A DNA stretch of 64,000 bases from Gaeumannomyces sp. JS-464 (lineage: Eukaryota; Ascomycota; Sordariomycetes; Magnaporthales; Magnaporthaceae). Positions 1 through 9,757 of the stretch are shown here, one piece after another. Made by a program: the position numbers and the translations under genes. Each line of letters begins with the position of its first letter. Position 1 is the stretch's first letter. The stretch is from contig NGZR01000005.1 in the NCBI GenBank assembly GCA_002197995.1, positions 620,001-684,000 of the forward strand, in the 5' to 3' direction. A model generated the notes under the pieces. The model saw nothing but the letters and a program-made list of their open reading frames with translations. It was not told the origin of the DNA and did not search any database.

Positions 1-1820
1 CGGTCTACTCCTGCTTCCCTTGGCCGACGTACCGTGCAGTTGTGCTCCGCGGGATGGAGGCTGGTGCGGGAGAGTCCTCCGCGGGCAAGCTTGCTCGTTG
101 TGCGAGGCTTTGGTCTTGGGCCCCTTCGATGGTTAGGGTTCTCGTACCTCGACAACTGGCCTCGGGGGTGGCCGAGGTGATGTTCCCAGTGCCTAGCTTG
201 TGTGGTGCCCCTGCCCACCCTGCCAACGGCGTGTGTGACGCGGCCCTGGCGCCCAGCACTTGTTGTGGCAGAGTTTTCTTGGGCTCTAAATCTCGGGTGA
301 CCCGATCGGAACCTGCTTAGGACACAAGTGGTTTTGCTATGAGTTAGCAGAGGATACGAGGTCGTCAATGGCGAGTGACAAGCTGGAGTCTGCTCGTTCT
401 CTCACAGAGTGCCTCACTGGGAGTCTCCCGGATGCTTTGCTTGTGTTCGTAGCCTGTGCTCAGTTCGTCTTCCGCTCTTCAGTCTGCTAGACGTCCGGGC
501 ACCGCCCACCAGTCTTCCGTGCCCAGCGGCGGTGTCGATGCAAAGCGCAAAGATGTGGTATTGCCATATATTTGTGAAGAGTCCTAGTAGGTGTCATAGT
601 AAGAGCATCAGAACGCCCGGAGACCTTAGTCCGCTGGTGTTAGTTTAGTATGGCATAAAGAGTCTCAGTGTTCTTTTCAACACTGTCTCCCACCGCCACA
701 GGAAGAACTGGACGGAACCCCATACCACACACACGTAAACTAGGAGATATTCGAGCCTGGAGACCTACATTTTCATCGAGGGAAAGCTCACTCTGGGCTT
801 CAGCCGTCTCTAACTCTTCCAGACTAGTGCAGCGCCCGTGTCTGTCTCTATCCCACTGCTGCTCACCTACCGCATCATCTCGCTCCCTGTCCCCTCTGCC
901 TCTCTCTGCCTCCTCCATCCCTGCCACCCCTCGCGCCTTCCTTCCCTGCAACACCCCCAACCAGCACGGCCCCCGGACCGCAGACCTGGCCACACCCTTG
1001 ACCGCAGGGCCCACCACTCTTTGATACGCGCGGCCTCTATCAGCTCCCCCTCCCATAATAACTGCAGATAACGGAGCTATTCATCCGGCAAGTCTTCCAT
1101 TGACTTCCATCCTTAAAGATAAGGGCAGGTCGTTGACCCACAAGTGCCCAGATCCCTGTCTCCCCCAGCCTATATCAAGCCCTCCTCCCCTCCCTTCCGG
1201 GGACCTGAACTCTTCCTCTCTTTCTTTCTTCTTCATCCTGGCGATCGTACCTCAACGTGCGGTTGTTGGCAGGCCTGTGGTGGGCGCCCGAAAAGGGCTG
1301 AGCACCTCAACGTGCTGGCAACGGTGGTCCCCGAAAAGGGCTGCGCACCTCAGCTTGCGGGCTTTAGTTCACTGGCATGCCTGTGTCTTATTCTCTGCTC
1401 TTTTCTTTACTTTTTTCTCTTCGGTTTAGGTACGCCACCATCATCCACTTCGCCGTCTGCCCTCCCATCTCCCATGTCGCCCATTGGTCTACCGGCCTGC
1501 GTTCCTCCATCCATACTCCAGGCCTTCGTGGTCTCACCGCTCCCTCTCCTCCATTTTCCACCATGCCAACAGCTCCTCTAGGCTTCTGCAACCCTTTGCA
1601 TCCATTGCCTTTCCTCTACTGGCGTCATCTGTGGCACTCACCTGCCAGATCTTCACTGTCCATCCACTCACTTCTTCCCCGCCACACTCCACTCCACAGT
1701 CATCACCTGCCATAACCTTTCCCAAACCGTATTCTTTCACCAAACCAGGAACACCGGCTGTCCCCGCCCACTCGAGCTATGCTGACGACACGGTATTAGG
1801 CTTGCGCGGTCAAGGCTACC
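1..1820. other. Gene-poor leader region, pyrimidine-rich
   Basis: No ORF here shows recognisable protein sequence. From about 840 to 1800 the plus strand is strongly C/T-rich, as is common in long fungal 5' leaders and promoters. It contains the short tandem repeat annotated separately. It may be the leader of the RRM relic that starts near 1828. This is inference from position only. Confidence 0.3.
1250..1360. repeat. Imperfect tandem repeat, about 2.3 units
   Basis: Units begin with CCTCAACGTGC at 1250 (55 nt) and 1305 (43 nt). A third partial unit starts at 1348 with CCTCAGCTTGC. Each full unit ends with a CCGAAAAGGGCTG block. The units differ by an internal length change, so this is an old, decayed duplication. 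Confidence 0.7.
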
Positions 1821-1827
1821 ACTGCCA

Positions 1828-2070
1828 ATGACCCCGAGATTTGACCGGATCCTGACGGATCACCCGGCGATTCCCCGCGCTGATCCGGCTGTGTTCACCG
1901 ATCATGGGGACACTCCAGAGCAGTGACTGGACAACCGCATCCCTGGAAACAAGAATGTCTACATTCGAGGTCTCCATCCTGCCCCAGACCTACGCGGAGC
2001 GATTTGGCGAGGTGGACCAGTCCAAGGCCATCATCGACACCTCGACGGGCGCATACAAGAGGTAAGAAAA
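1828..2070 (+). pseudogene. Relic of an RRM RNA-binding protein gene (RBMS/MSSP-like)
   Basis: Read across two frames, this stretch gives the start of an RRM. Frame one (from ATG 1828) contains the residues NKNVYIRGLHP. The neighbouring frame then continues with YAERFGEVDQSKAIIDTSTGA. This is the beta1-alpha1-beta2 core of RBMS-type RRMs, whose family form is NLYIRGLPP followed by SKAIxD. There is an in-frame TGA near 1924, a frame change near 1984, and the alpha1 segment is several residues too short. After a plausible donor at 2062 and acceptor at 2130, the next sequence does not encode the expected GFGF motif (RNP1). I therefore call it a relic rather than a gene with a single base error. 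A 57-residue reading (ATG 1955, introns 2062-2130, stop 2195) is the alternative. Confidence 0.5.
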
Positions 2071-2279
2071 TGACGCTCCTGGACCATATCCATTCTTGCA
2101 TGCTAATAATTTCATAAAATCAACGTGCAGAACAATCCTTCTTTCCCGCGAATCAAGAAGGTGGATTCACTTTATCTTAGCTCCGCCACGATGGTGAGTA
2201 CCATTCCTCCATTCCGGCCTCTGTTGACTGTTAGAGATCGAGCCTAACACGAGCCTTTTTACAAGATAGAAAACAACTT

Positions 2280-3320
2280 TCAAGGGGCGATTGGCTGGCA
2301 GTAAAGCTCCAGGCGTTCCGCCATCAAGTCTTTGGTTTCTTTCTCTTGCTGGAAGTGGTGGTGCGGGGTAGTGCGGAATGTCTTTGAATCTTTCTGGCTG
2401 AACTGGGTGAGTCTGTGCTCTGAGGCTAGTCGCGCAACTTTGCGGAGGAGTCTTCTGGGAGGACTGGCCTGTTTAGCTCTGCAGAGGAAGATGAGAAGAA
2501 TGACAAGCTTTTCTGCCACCGCAACAAGCGTCGTCCAAATGCCACGTCCCAAGTCATCTTCTAGTGACTTCTTAGCAGACCCAGTTCCCAGTTTTGCAAC
2601 GTAAATGAACGACCATGTGCGCGATTCAACGAATATAACTAAAAGGCCAGGATCCTCAGCTAAGTAGTGGATATGGCTAGGATCTTGAGAGTCAACGGGA
2701 GAACATTGTAGCTACATGTAGGGTGGAAAGCCCTGGATGCGTATGGGGGCACGCCATCCCTCCTGAGAGGAGACCAACTTGGCACAATCTGCCGATGGCT
2801 GTGCGTTGAAGGACGGACGAGTACCAGGGGCCCTCCTTGGCCCACAGATTCTGACCGGGACGACAGTGTGTTGAGTAATCGCCACGCCGATTTCGATCTT
2901 ACCAAGCTGATTTCGATCTCACGCCGAGTGAGCCCATCCACAGTTGAATAGGCATGACTGGAATTGATGCAACTCGAGTGGGGTGTGCATCGGCCCAGGG
3001 CTCGAATGGACCAGACGCCAGACTCAACTCCTTTCCTTTGCTGTCTGGCTGACGCTAGGCCCACAGGGACCAAAATCCGTGCGCTCCATCTACCCACCCC
3101 CTACCTCTACCCAACTTTTCTCTCCAGCACCAGATGCTGCACGGCCGCCACCCTCGACCTATAAGGCGAGATCTCTGCCCTCCAAAGCCTCCTGTGGAAG
3201 AAAATACCATTTGACTTTTTGCCTCTGCCCTCCTGCCATCAAGATCCAAACCTTCGCTGGCCCCGCCGTCCGGTTTGTTCGCGCCACCATCTCCCAGCCA
3301 GGTCCCACCAGCCATCTACA
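2280..3320. other. No gene recognised
   Basis: ORFs here are short and lack family features on either strand. The last 300 bp are pyrimidine-rich and probably serve as promoter and leader for the paraoxonase-like gene starting at 3326. Confidence 0.3.
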
Positions 3321-3325
3321 TCAAG

Positions 3326-4638
3326 ATGGCCGGCAGGACCAGCACAGTAAGCGCCACAGCCATCGACCTCCTGGGGATACGAACCAGCTAACGCAAGCAC
3401 CGCGCCAGATCTTAATTCTGCTGGGGCTGGCGCTGCAGTATGTCTTTTGGACAAGGTGGCCAGCCCTGACCGCCATCGTCAACCACGGTCCGCCGTACGA
3501 CGGCCCTCCGCCGCCTTCGGGTCCAGCAGCGTGAGGCTGAAGCACAAGATCCGCAACTGCGAGGATGCGGTCCTGGTCGAACACGCCCACGCCGCCGTCC
3601 TGAGCTGCGACAGGGGCAGGGACGGCTGGAACACGGTTATGGGCGCCTTCGCCAAGAACCGCGACCTGGTGCCCAACGGAGAGCTGTTCTTGTACCGCTA
3701 CGATGGGGCCGAGGAGCATGACGCTCTGCAGAGGATCCGGCTGGCCGGCTACGCCGATGGGGACGGGCTGGAGGACGACTTCCACCCGCTCGGGATCGAG
3801 TACCACGCCCCGAGCGGCAGGCTTTTCGTCGTCAACCACCACAGACACGGTTCTCGACTCGAGATCTTCACGCTCGACCTGGACGCCACTCCGTCAGCCG
3901 CCAGACATCTTCGGACCATCACCCACCCCTTGCTCCACTCGCCGAACTCGATAGCAGTCGTCTCGAAGAACGAGCTGTACGTCACCAACGACCACCTCTT
4001 CGCAGTGGGGGCCTACCCCTGGCCGTCGTTCCTGGAGACATACTTGGCCCCTCCGCTCGCCTGCGTCACCTACCTGAATTGACGACCTTGCCCTGGAACC
4101 GAGCTCCCCTGATGAGCCAGTACTCGAAGCCCACAGGGTCGCCAGACTCCCATTCCCTAACGGCATCGCCCTCCTGAACAGCGCCACGTTGGCCGTGGCT
4201 TCCTCAAGCAACCTTGCCGTCTACCTGTACGAGATTGGCCCACATCTCGACGACGGCAGCAGCAAACCCGGGCAACCTCCGCCTCCTCCGCAAGGTCCCC
4301 GTGCCATTCTTCCCCGACAACATCTCCGTCGACAAGCGCGGCGTGCTGCTCATTGCCGGCCACCCGCACCCGCGCTCGCTGGACAAGGTGAAAGAAGCGC
4401 GCCGCGTCTGCATGGACGCTCTACGCGGAATGGTGCCGAAGCGGCTAGCTGTAGTCGTGTGAAAAAGGCTGCGCCCAGCTGGGTCAGCGAGTGGACGGAG
4501 GAGGCCGGGCTGAGGCACCTATATGTCGCACATGACGGTTTTGGATCCAGCAGCACCGCCGTCAGGGACGTGGATAAAGGGCTGGGAATAATAACGGGCC
4601 TGTATGAGGAGGGTGTGCTAGTATGGAAAGAGACGTAA
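3326..4638 (+). CDS. Paraoxonase/arylesterase-like (calcium-dependent phosphotriesterase fold), frameshifted
   Basis: The first exon is tiny (3326-3346, residues MAGRTST). A clean intron follows at 3347-3408 (GTAAGC, branch CTAAC, CAG). Exon 2 opens with a hydrophobic helix (ILILLGLALQY...) that suggests a membrane anchor, as in fungal PON-like proteins. The body reads like the PON beta-propeller: RNCEDAVLVE, GWNTVMGAF, DFHPLGIEYH, LFVVNHH, HSPNSIAVV, ELYVTNDH, LPFPNGIAL, VPFFPDNISVD. The C-terminus is AHDGFGSSSTAVRD followed by GLYEEGVLVW. The reading frame changes near 3525, 4077, 4265 and 4455. Removing one T at 4077 or one G at 4265 rejoins it. The family hydrolyses lactones or arylesters using calcium; the substrate here is unknown. 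The frame breaks are probably sequencing indels, though decay is possible. Confidence 0.65.
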
Positions 4639-4865
4639 AAGGGCTCACAGCCCGGGAAAAAGGAATCAAAAGGAGGAGGGATAGAGCAGGAAGGAAAGTG
4701 GGAGGATGAAATAGAGAAAATAGCACACAGCCGGCGAAATCTCGCTTCAGAATCAGGGCAGATGATAGAGTAGACCGTTGGGGTGATAGAATACGGCAAC
4801 ACAGAAGGCGGCAACGCAAAACAGCCCTATTTACCGCTTTACCTGACGTGGACACCAGGGGCAGA

Positions 4866-7039
4866 CTACCACGACGACATCTCTGAATGGGCCACACCGC
4901 CACAAAACACAAGAAAAGCGAGCATGAAGCTAGCGATGGCGAACCCGCCCTGTACATCATTGCGAGCCAGCGTCCACGCCACCGCGGTGGCCAAGCAGAC
5001 AACGAACCCCACACAGCCCCAGACGAAGAGCGCAACCCAGTTCAGTCCCTCATCGATCTGTATTCCCCAGCCGGACCGAGCTGCCCTCCCGCTGGCACGC
5101 CGTGAGCCTCGAGTGCAGCCTTCTGGGTATCCGTCTGAAGAGCACGGGCAGCACCTCGGCGTGGTCTGGGTTCTCAAACAGGTGCGTCAAGAGATTCGAC
5201 CCGATGGGTGGAATCGTGAGCGCGGGCTGGTATGTGTACTCCGAGAAGCGGCGGGACTCGGGGGGCAGGCTTGGGCACTGCCGGATATTCACCAACTCGC
5301 TCTGAAACACCTCAAACTGGGAAGCATGGCAAGAGTTAGCACGGTTATTCACCGCCGTTTTCTATCGAGCCGAGTAATTATGGCTCAGCAAGTGTGTGGT
5401 AGTTACCTCGACAAACTTCAACGACCGGTGTTGATCCACGTGATCTAGCGCGTGCATCCAGAAAGGGCCCACGCCTCGTGGAGCCGCAGGCCCACGGGCC
5501 GTGCGCTCCCACGAGCCTACAAAAGGGGATCTTGCGATCCCCTTCCTGTAACTAGATTCCTACACAGACATGCATCACTACAGACACCAGTTCCAGATCT
5601 ATAGATCTTTGTTCTTTCCTTTTAGGAGATCTCCGTGCCTACAGGAGTACCACTCCTACCAACAACCGGACTTTCTCAATCTTGCCCAGTATGCCCGGCC
5701 CCTTGATGTGGAATAGTGATGGGCCAAGGCACGGAAGAACTCCCGATCCGAGTATATGGTGCAAGTCTCCGGCTGCAACAATTTGATCGCGGTCCGCATA
5801 AAAGGCAGGCAGAGAAGCAGAAAGGTGTGGGAGCCTCTTCTTGAATCTGTTGCAGCCGGCTGTGGGCAGACGCCGAGCCGAGCCGGGTCCGCTGGGGATG
5901 TGCTGTTGTGTTGTGGGAGACTGGAGGCTCTGAGAGAGGTCAGAGAGGCGGCCAGGCTTTGAAGAAACTTGGAATCGAGAGATTCTAAGATTGTGCTGCG
6001 GTCTTTGAGCCAGAGCCCTCAGACAATTCAGAGTCGGGGTTTGATGCCACACTGGGGTAGGCTTTGAGATTCTCCTCCAAGCGCGAGAATGCTATGCTAG
6101 CAGCCTCTTGGTGAAACGGCTCGTAGTCATCAAATATCTTTTGTCCGCATTTCTGTCAAGACCACATGGTTTCTTAGTTGATGAGCTCATCAAGGCTCTC
6201 CACAGGTTCAAAGGTCGACTGAACTCACACAGGTCCACTCGATCCTTCTCGCACCGTCTGGTACTGGCCTGTTTCTCTGTTTCCGAGCCTCCAGGAGGTT
6301 CGAAAGTTGCACCAGAAGGGTCTGGAGGGGATGAGTTATAGGATTTGGTTGCGGTAGCTGTCGGATGTACTCTTTGATTCTGGACTGCATTGATTTGATT
6401 GGCGCTCGGAGAAACGAAAACTCGACTCTGATACAACGTTTCGGTCCTTCCAACGACCCAATGGAGCAGATATTGAGATCCCTGCGGCTCCATTTGTCAA
6501 TGGACACAAGCTCAGACTCCGGATCGAGCAGATGTCGGTGCTGTTGCAAGATCGACTGGACTATGTCCATCTTCTTCAAGAAAAGGAAGCGGAGGGCTTG
6601 GGCGCGTGTGTCGACTTTGAGATTTCGTTGGAAATTCAATTCTGGAATATCGAGATACCCGGCTTTGAAAGGAGGCAACAGCCTTACGTCGCCTAAGAAA
6701 CGTTGAATGAAGGCATCGGCCGTGTGGTAAGCAGCCTCTGGGGATCCAGATAGTCGAATAACCTGAGGCCAGAGGAGGCCCAGGTCCCCGTATCGCAGTA
6801 ACGCGTCGAATATGCCCGCAACATCACGGTTAGAAGGATCGTCAGAAGCATTGAGAAGGGGGGGCGGGGGCTGCGTCAGAATGTGCCCCACCGTGGTGCT
6901 CTGGGCATGAAGAACCGACATGGATGGTCTTCCTGATGACCTCATGGCCAGCGAGCCCGTGAGCAGGGCAGATGTCAACTGGGTGAATATAGTATAGGCA
7001 GTTGCATTCGCTGTAGTGTTCCACGAGCTGGTAGCACAT
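4866..7039 (-). pseudogene. Conserved fungal MCYQ-type protein with two C-terminal membrane helices, split by a solo LTR
   Basis: The protein starts MCYQLVEHYSECNCLYYIHP at 7039, a Cys-rich N-terminus found in many ascomycetes. It continues with GIFDALLRYGDLGLLWPQ and RRIEWTC. An intron at 6153-6228 (GTGAGT, CTAAG, ACAG) leads to KCGQKIFDDYEPFHQEA. Next come TFLLLCLPFMRTAIKLLQPE, RLRK/VRSLKFVE, an intron at about 5317-5406, LPPIGSN-type sequence, VLPVLFRRIPR and two hydrophobic segments ending in VAHSEMSSW. In the known family these blocks follow one another in this order in one protein. Here a 236-bp LTR (5429-5664) lies in the codons for RLRKVRSLKFVE, so the gene is interrupted. Single-base shifts at the G7 run 6858-6864, near 5672 and near 5070, plus one near 5990, also break the frame. 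Function is unknown. Confidence 0.75.
5429..5664. mobile_element. Solo LTR of a retrotransposon (236 bp) with 5-bp target duplication
   Basis: The element starts TGTTG (5429-5433) and ends CAACA (5660-5664), the inverted termini usual for LTRs. It is flanked on both sides by ACCGG (5424-5428 and 5665-5669), a perfect 5-bp target-site duplication. Inside, a TATA-like TACAAAAGG (near 5518) is followed by a small palindrome with arms GGGGATC and GATCCCC. No internal coding region or second LTR is present, so the full element has been lost by LTR-LTR recombination. Excising it plus one ACCGG copy rejoins the host reading frame apart from one A/T-run base, which confirms the boundaries. Confidence 0.85.
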
Positions 7040-7379
7040 TGTGAGACTTTCAAAGGTCGTTGGTATCGACAGGAAAGAAGGCTGGGTAGAGGAGGATGGA
7101 AATAGAACTGGGGGAAGGGGACCGAGGATGGAGAGTGAGCAAAGACAGATGGAGGGCAGGCTGTGAGCGGGGTAAATATTCGCGCCAGGAGGCCGGCAAA
7201 AGCTCAATGAGCAGGGCGCCTCGCCACGACAAAAACTCGGCACGCCAACTCCCACCTGTACCACCCCGATAAGCGACCGCTGCAGCTGTAATTATTGACA
7301 GGTTACGATTGGCAACCACCATTATTGCAATGTTCAAGAGGTGCTGCAATCACTGGCTCAGGGGCCTCAATGTCACCTT

Positions 7380-8833
7380 TTATTCATCTTTGCGGGCTTC
7401 GTAGCGCAAACCCAGCACGTTCTCGGCGTACCACGGCCAATACCGCTCCCTAGCGTAGTGTGCCAGTCGGCGGACACACCAAATGATCTTGTAGATGCCC
7501 AGCACGCTATCCGTAGTGCCCATCGAAGGCCCCATCCACAGCACCGTTCGCCCGCTGTCCTCCTCCCAGGTCGTGGCCGCGATCTTCCAGGCGTGATCTA
7601 CAATGATTATCGCCGGAAGGAAAACTAGTGGCGGTATGACAGGACGAGGGCGGCCATGGCAGTCCCCTTCTCCCCGGCCTGGTTGTCACACTTGACTGGG
7701 TTGATCGGGGCAGCAGTAGCAGCAGCGGCAGGCGGCGCTTGTTGCGTCAGCTGCATCAGCCTCAGCCGCTCCTCCTGCTCCAGCCGCTGCCAATGCAGCA
7801 TCTTCCACTGCGCCGCTTGCCAGATCCCGACCTCCAACTCTGCGTGCTCGCTCGAGCGGCCGGGCCTCGTTGTCAGGATGCTGACTGCGATTGGCCATTT
7901 GCTCAATGCATCAAAGGAGGTATGATTGATGGACAGCCCCGGCGATCTGCCACGCAAGGCGCGGATCATTTCCTCGGGCGTTTCTCGTGACGCAGAAGTG
8001 TCGCCAATCACTGCCAGTGAGGGCTGGTCATAGTCGACCAGCTTGTTTACGATCAAGCAGTAGTCATCCTTCTTACCCGACGAGTCGGACGATGAGAGGA
8101 TGCCGGGTGTAATCCGGGCGGTTGTGCTGAACAAGACGGGAATGTTAAAATGCGTACATATAAAAGCAGGAAAAAGCAGGATCATGAATATCTAGGGTTT
8201 ACCATGGTTCAAAGTCGATAGCCCCTCCAGCCGGCAGCGCGAGGCGAAGAAGGGGGCAATGCACAGTCTGGTTCCATCCATTCTCGTCCTGCCCCCGGTA
8301 TTCGCAGCGCCTCGCGGCCTCCAGCACATCCGCCACCGCCCTGCCGGGGACGTCGTCGATCGGCGGCACCGCCAGGGCCGTCGCCCCGCCAAAATCGGAC
8401 TCTGAAAAGCCGTACCCGACACGGCGCTCTCGCCGCGCGGCGGCCGCCATGCCCGCGAGCTCCTGCTGCAGCGAGCGGTCCAGCACCGCCGTGCGGCCCC
8501 GGGCGGCGAAGCCGACCTCGCACACGAGGCGGAGCAGCTCCTCGGGCATCCTCCGGCTGCCAAACGGGCGCACCTCGATCGGGTCCCCGAGCCGCACCTC
8601 CATCTCCGCCCGCCGCCTGCGCGGGGCCTGCTCGGCGGCGGCGGCGGCGTCGACGCCGCTGGCTAATTCCCGGGGACGCTTCGAAGGGGACGTGTCCGTC
8701 GCGCGTTCATCGCTTCTCGTCTCGGACGGGGTCGGGGGATCGCGTTCGCATCGCTTGCGTTCGGGATGCCGGCCGGGAGGGCATCAATCCAGCTGATGAT
8801 GCGCATGTCGTCCTCTATCGCGTATTCCTCCAT
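7380..8833 (-). CDS. PD-(D/E)XK nuclease-like family protein, frameshifted and with a degenerate active site
   Basis: Start ATG at 8833 gives MEEYAIEDDMRIISWIDALP. A Ser/Pro/Arg-rich linker follows (TDTSPSKRPRELASG). Then come MPEELLRLVCEVGF, ENGWNQTVHCPLLRLAL and, after an intron at 8127-8202 (GTAAAC to TTCAG), CTTARITPGIL, KKDDYCLIV, SINHTSFDALSKWPIAV and AELEVGIWQAAQW. The C-terminus is WKIAATTW, GRTVLWMGPSMGTT, VLGIYKIIWCVRRLA and WPWYAENVLGLRYEARKDE. This matches a large fungal family annotated PD-(D/E)XK nuclease-like. Where relatives carry SxETK, this copy reads SILTTRP, so the ExK pair is missing while the upstream Asp of DDYCL remains. Frame changes occur near 8735 (C run) and near 7640. 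Catalytic activity is doubtful. Confidence 0.65.
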
Positions 8834-9033
8834 CCCGGGTGCTGGCAGTGGGGGATGCGAACGCCGGGTGCATTACGCCTGTTTCCATCCTAGCTCCGGG
8901 GCAAATAGCACAGGCCCCTGAGTGCAGATGTTGCGCGTGTGGGGTGGAAGTGGGGCTAGCACATCATGCAGGCTCGGGTTTCTTTCCCACGCTTTTCCCT
9001 ACTGTATTTTCCTCTGCACTTTATCTTGTGTGT

Positions 9034-9084
<51 letters not shown>

Positions 9085-9757
9085 TCTTTATTTTTCTCCT
9101 TCATTTGTTTTTCCTCCTTCGCGCACCGACTGAATTATCATGACCGTAAACCTGCAATAGCGGATCGGGCTAATGACGGGTTTGCTCCATCTCAACTTCG
9201 AGCACCGTCTGAAGGGCCTATACCAACCACTGGAAACATCATGGTTCGAAACTACCTATCTTTCTCCTTTTTAGGGTGGGTGGGCACCTGATCGGCTGCA
9301 TGCCGAGCCTGGTAGCTTTTTATCCTGTTATGAACTGCGACTGTCTCCAGTCCTATCCTTACAAGCGAAGAAGGCATGAAGCCATCCCGAAGGCGTCCGT
9401 CGTGTATGAAGCCCGCCCAGACGCGCAGTTTCCCTGTCCCTCTTGAGGACAATGTCCTGTTTAACTCCCCGGAAATAATCACCTGGCAGCCCCCAAAACG
9501 CCATGCGGTGCTCGCTAAAAGTACATGACAAAGACGATAGAGAGAAGCCCCAGGCAGGCGAGCATGTTGTAGCACGATGCGTGCTGACATGCAGTGCCAG
9601 TACAAAAGTGGGAAAGGGGATCTCGAGAGCGATGATTACGCAGACAGTGGCGTGCGAAGCTGCTGAACATAGAAGCAGCTTGCTTATACGACACGCGAGG
9701 CGTTGCAGATGTGAGCCTCGGAGGTCATGATGTTGGAAATGTTATGAAGACGAGATG
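8834..9757. other. Intergenic region with a microsatellite
   Basis: It lies upstream of the PD-(D/E)XK-like gene and downstream of the chromodomain gene. No supported gene is present. It contains the (GT)22 tract listed separately. Confidence 0.4.
9035..9078. repeat. (GT)22 microsatellite
   Basis: An uninterrupted GT dinucleotide run lies in the region 200 bp upstream of the PD-(D/E)XK-like gene. It is likely length-polymorphic and slippage-prone. Confidence 0.95.

Noticed and set aside
1955..2197. Independent 57-residue gene spanning two exons
   Set aside because: The first exon is clearly the middle of an RRM and the second has no related sequence, so a relic is the better reading.
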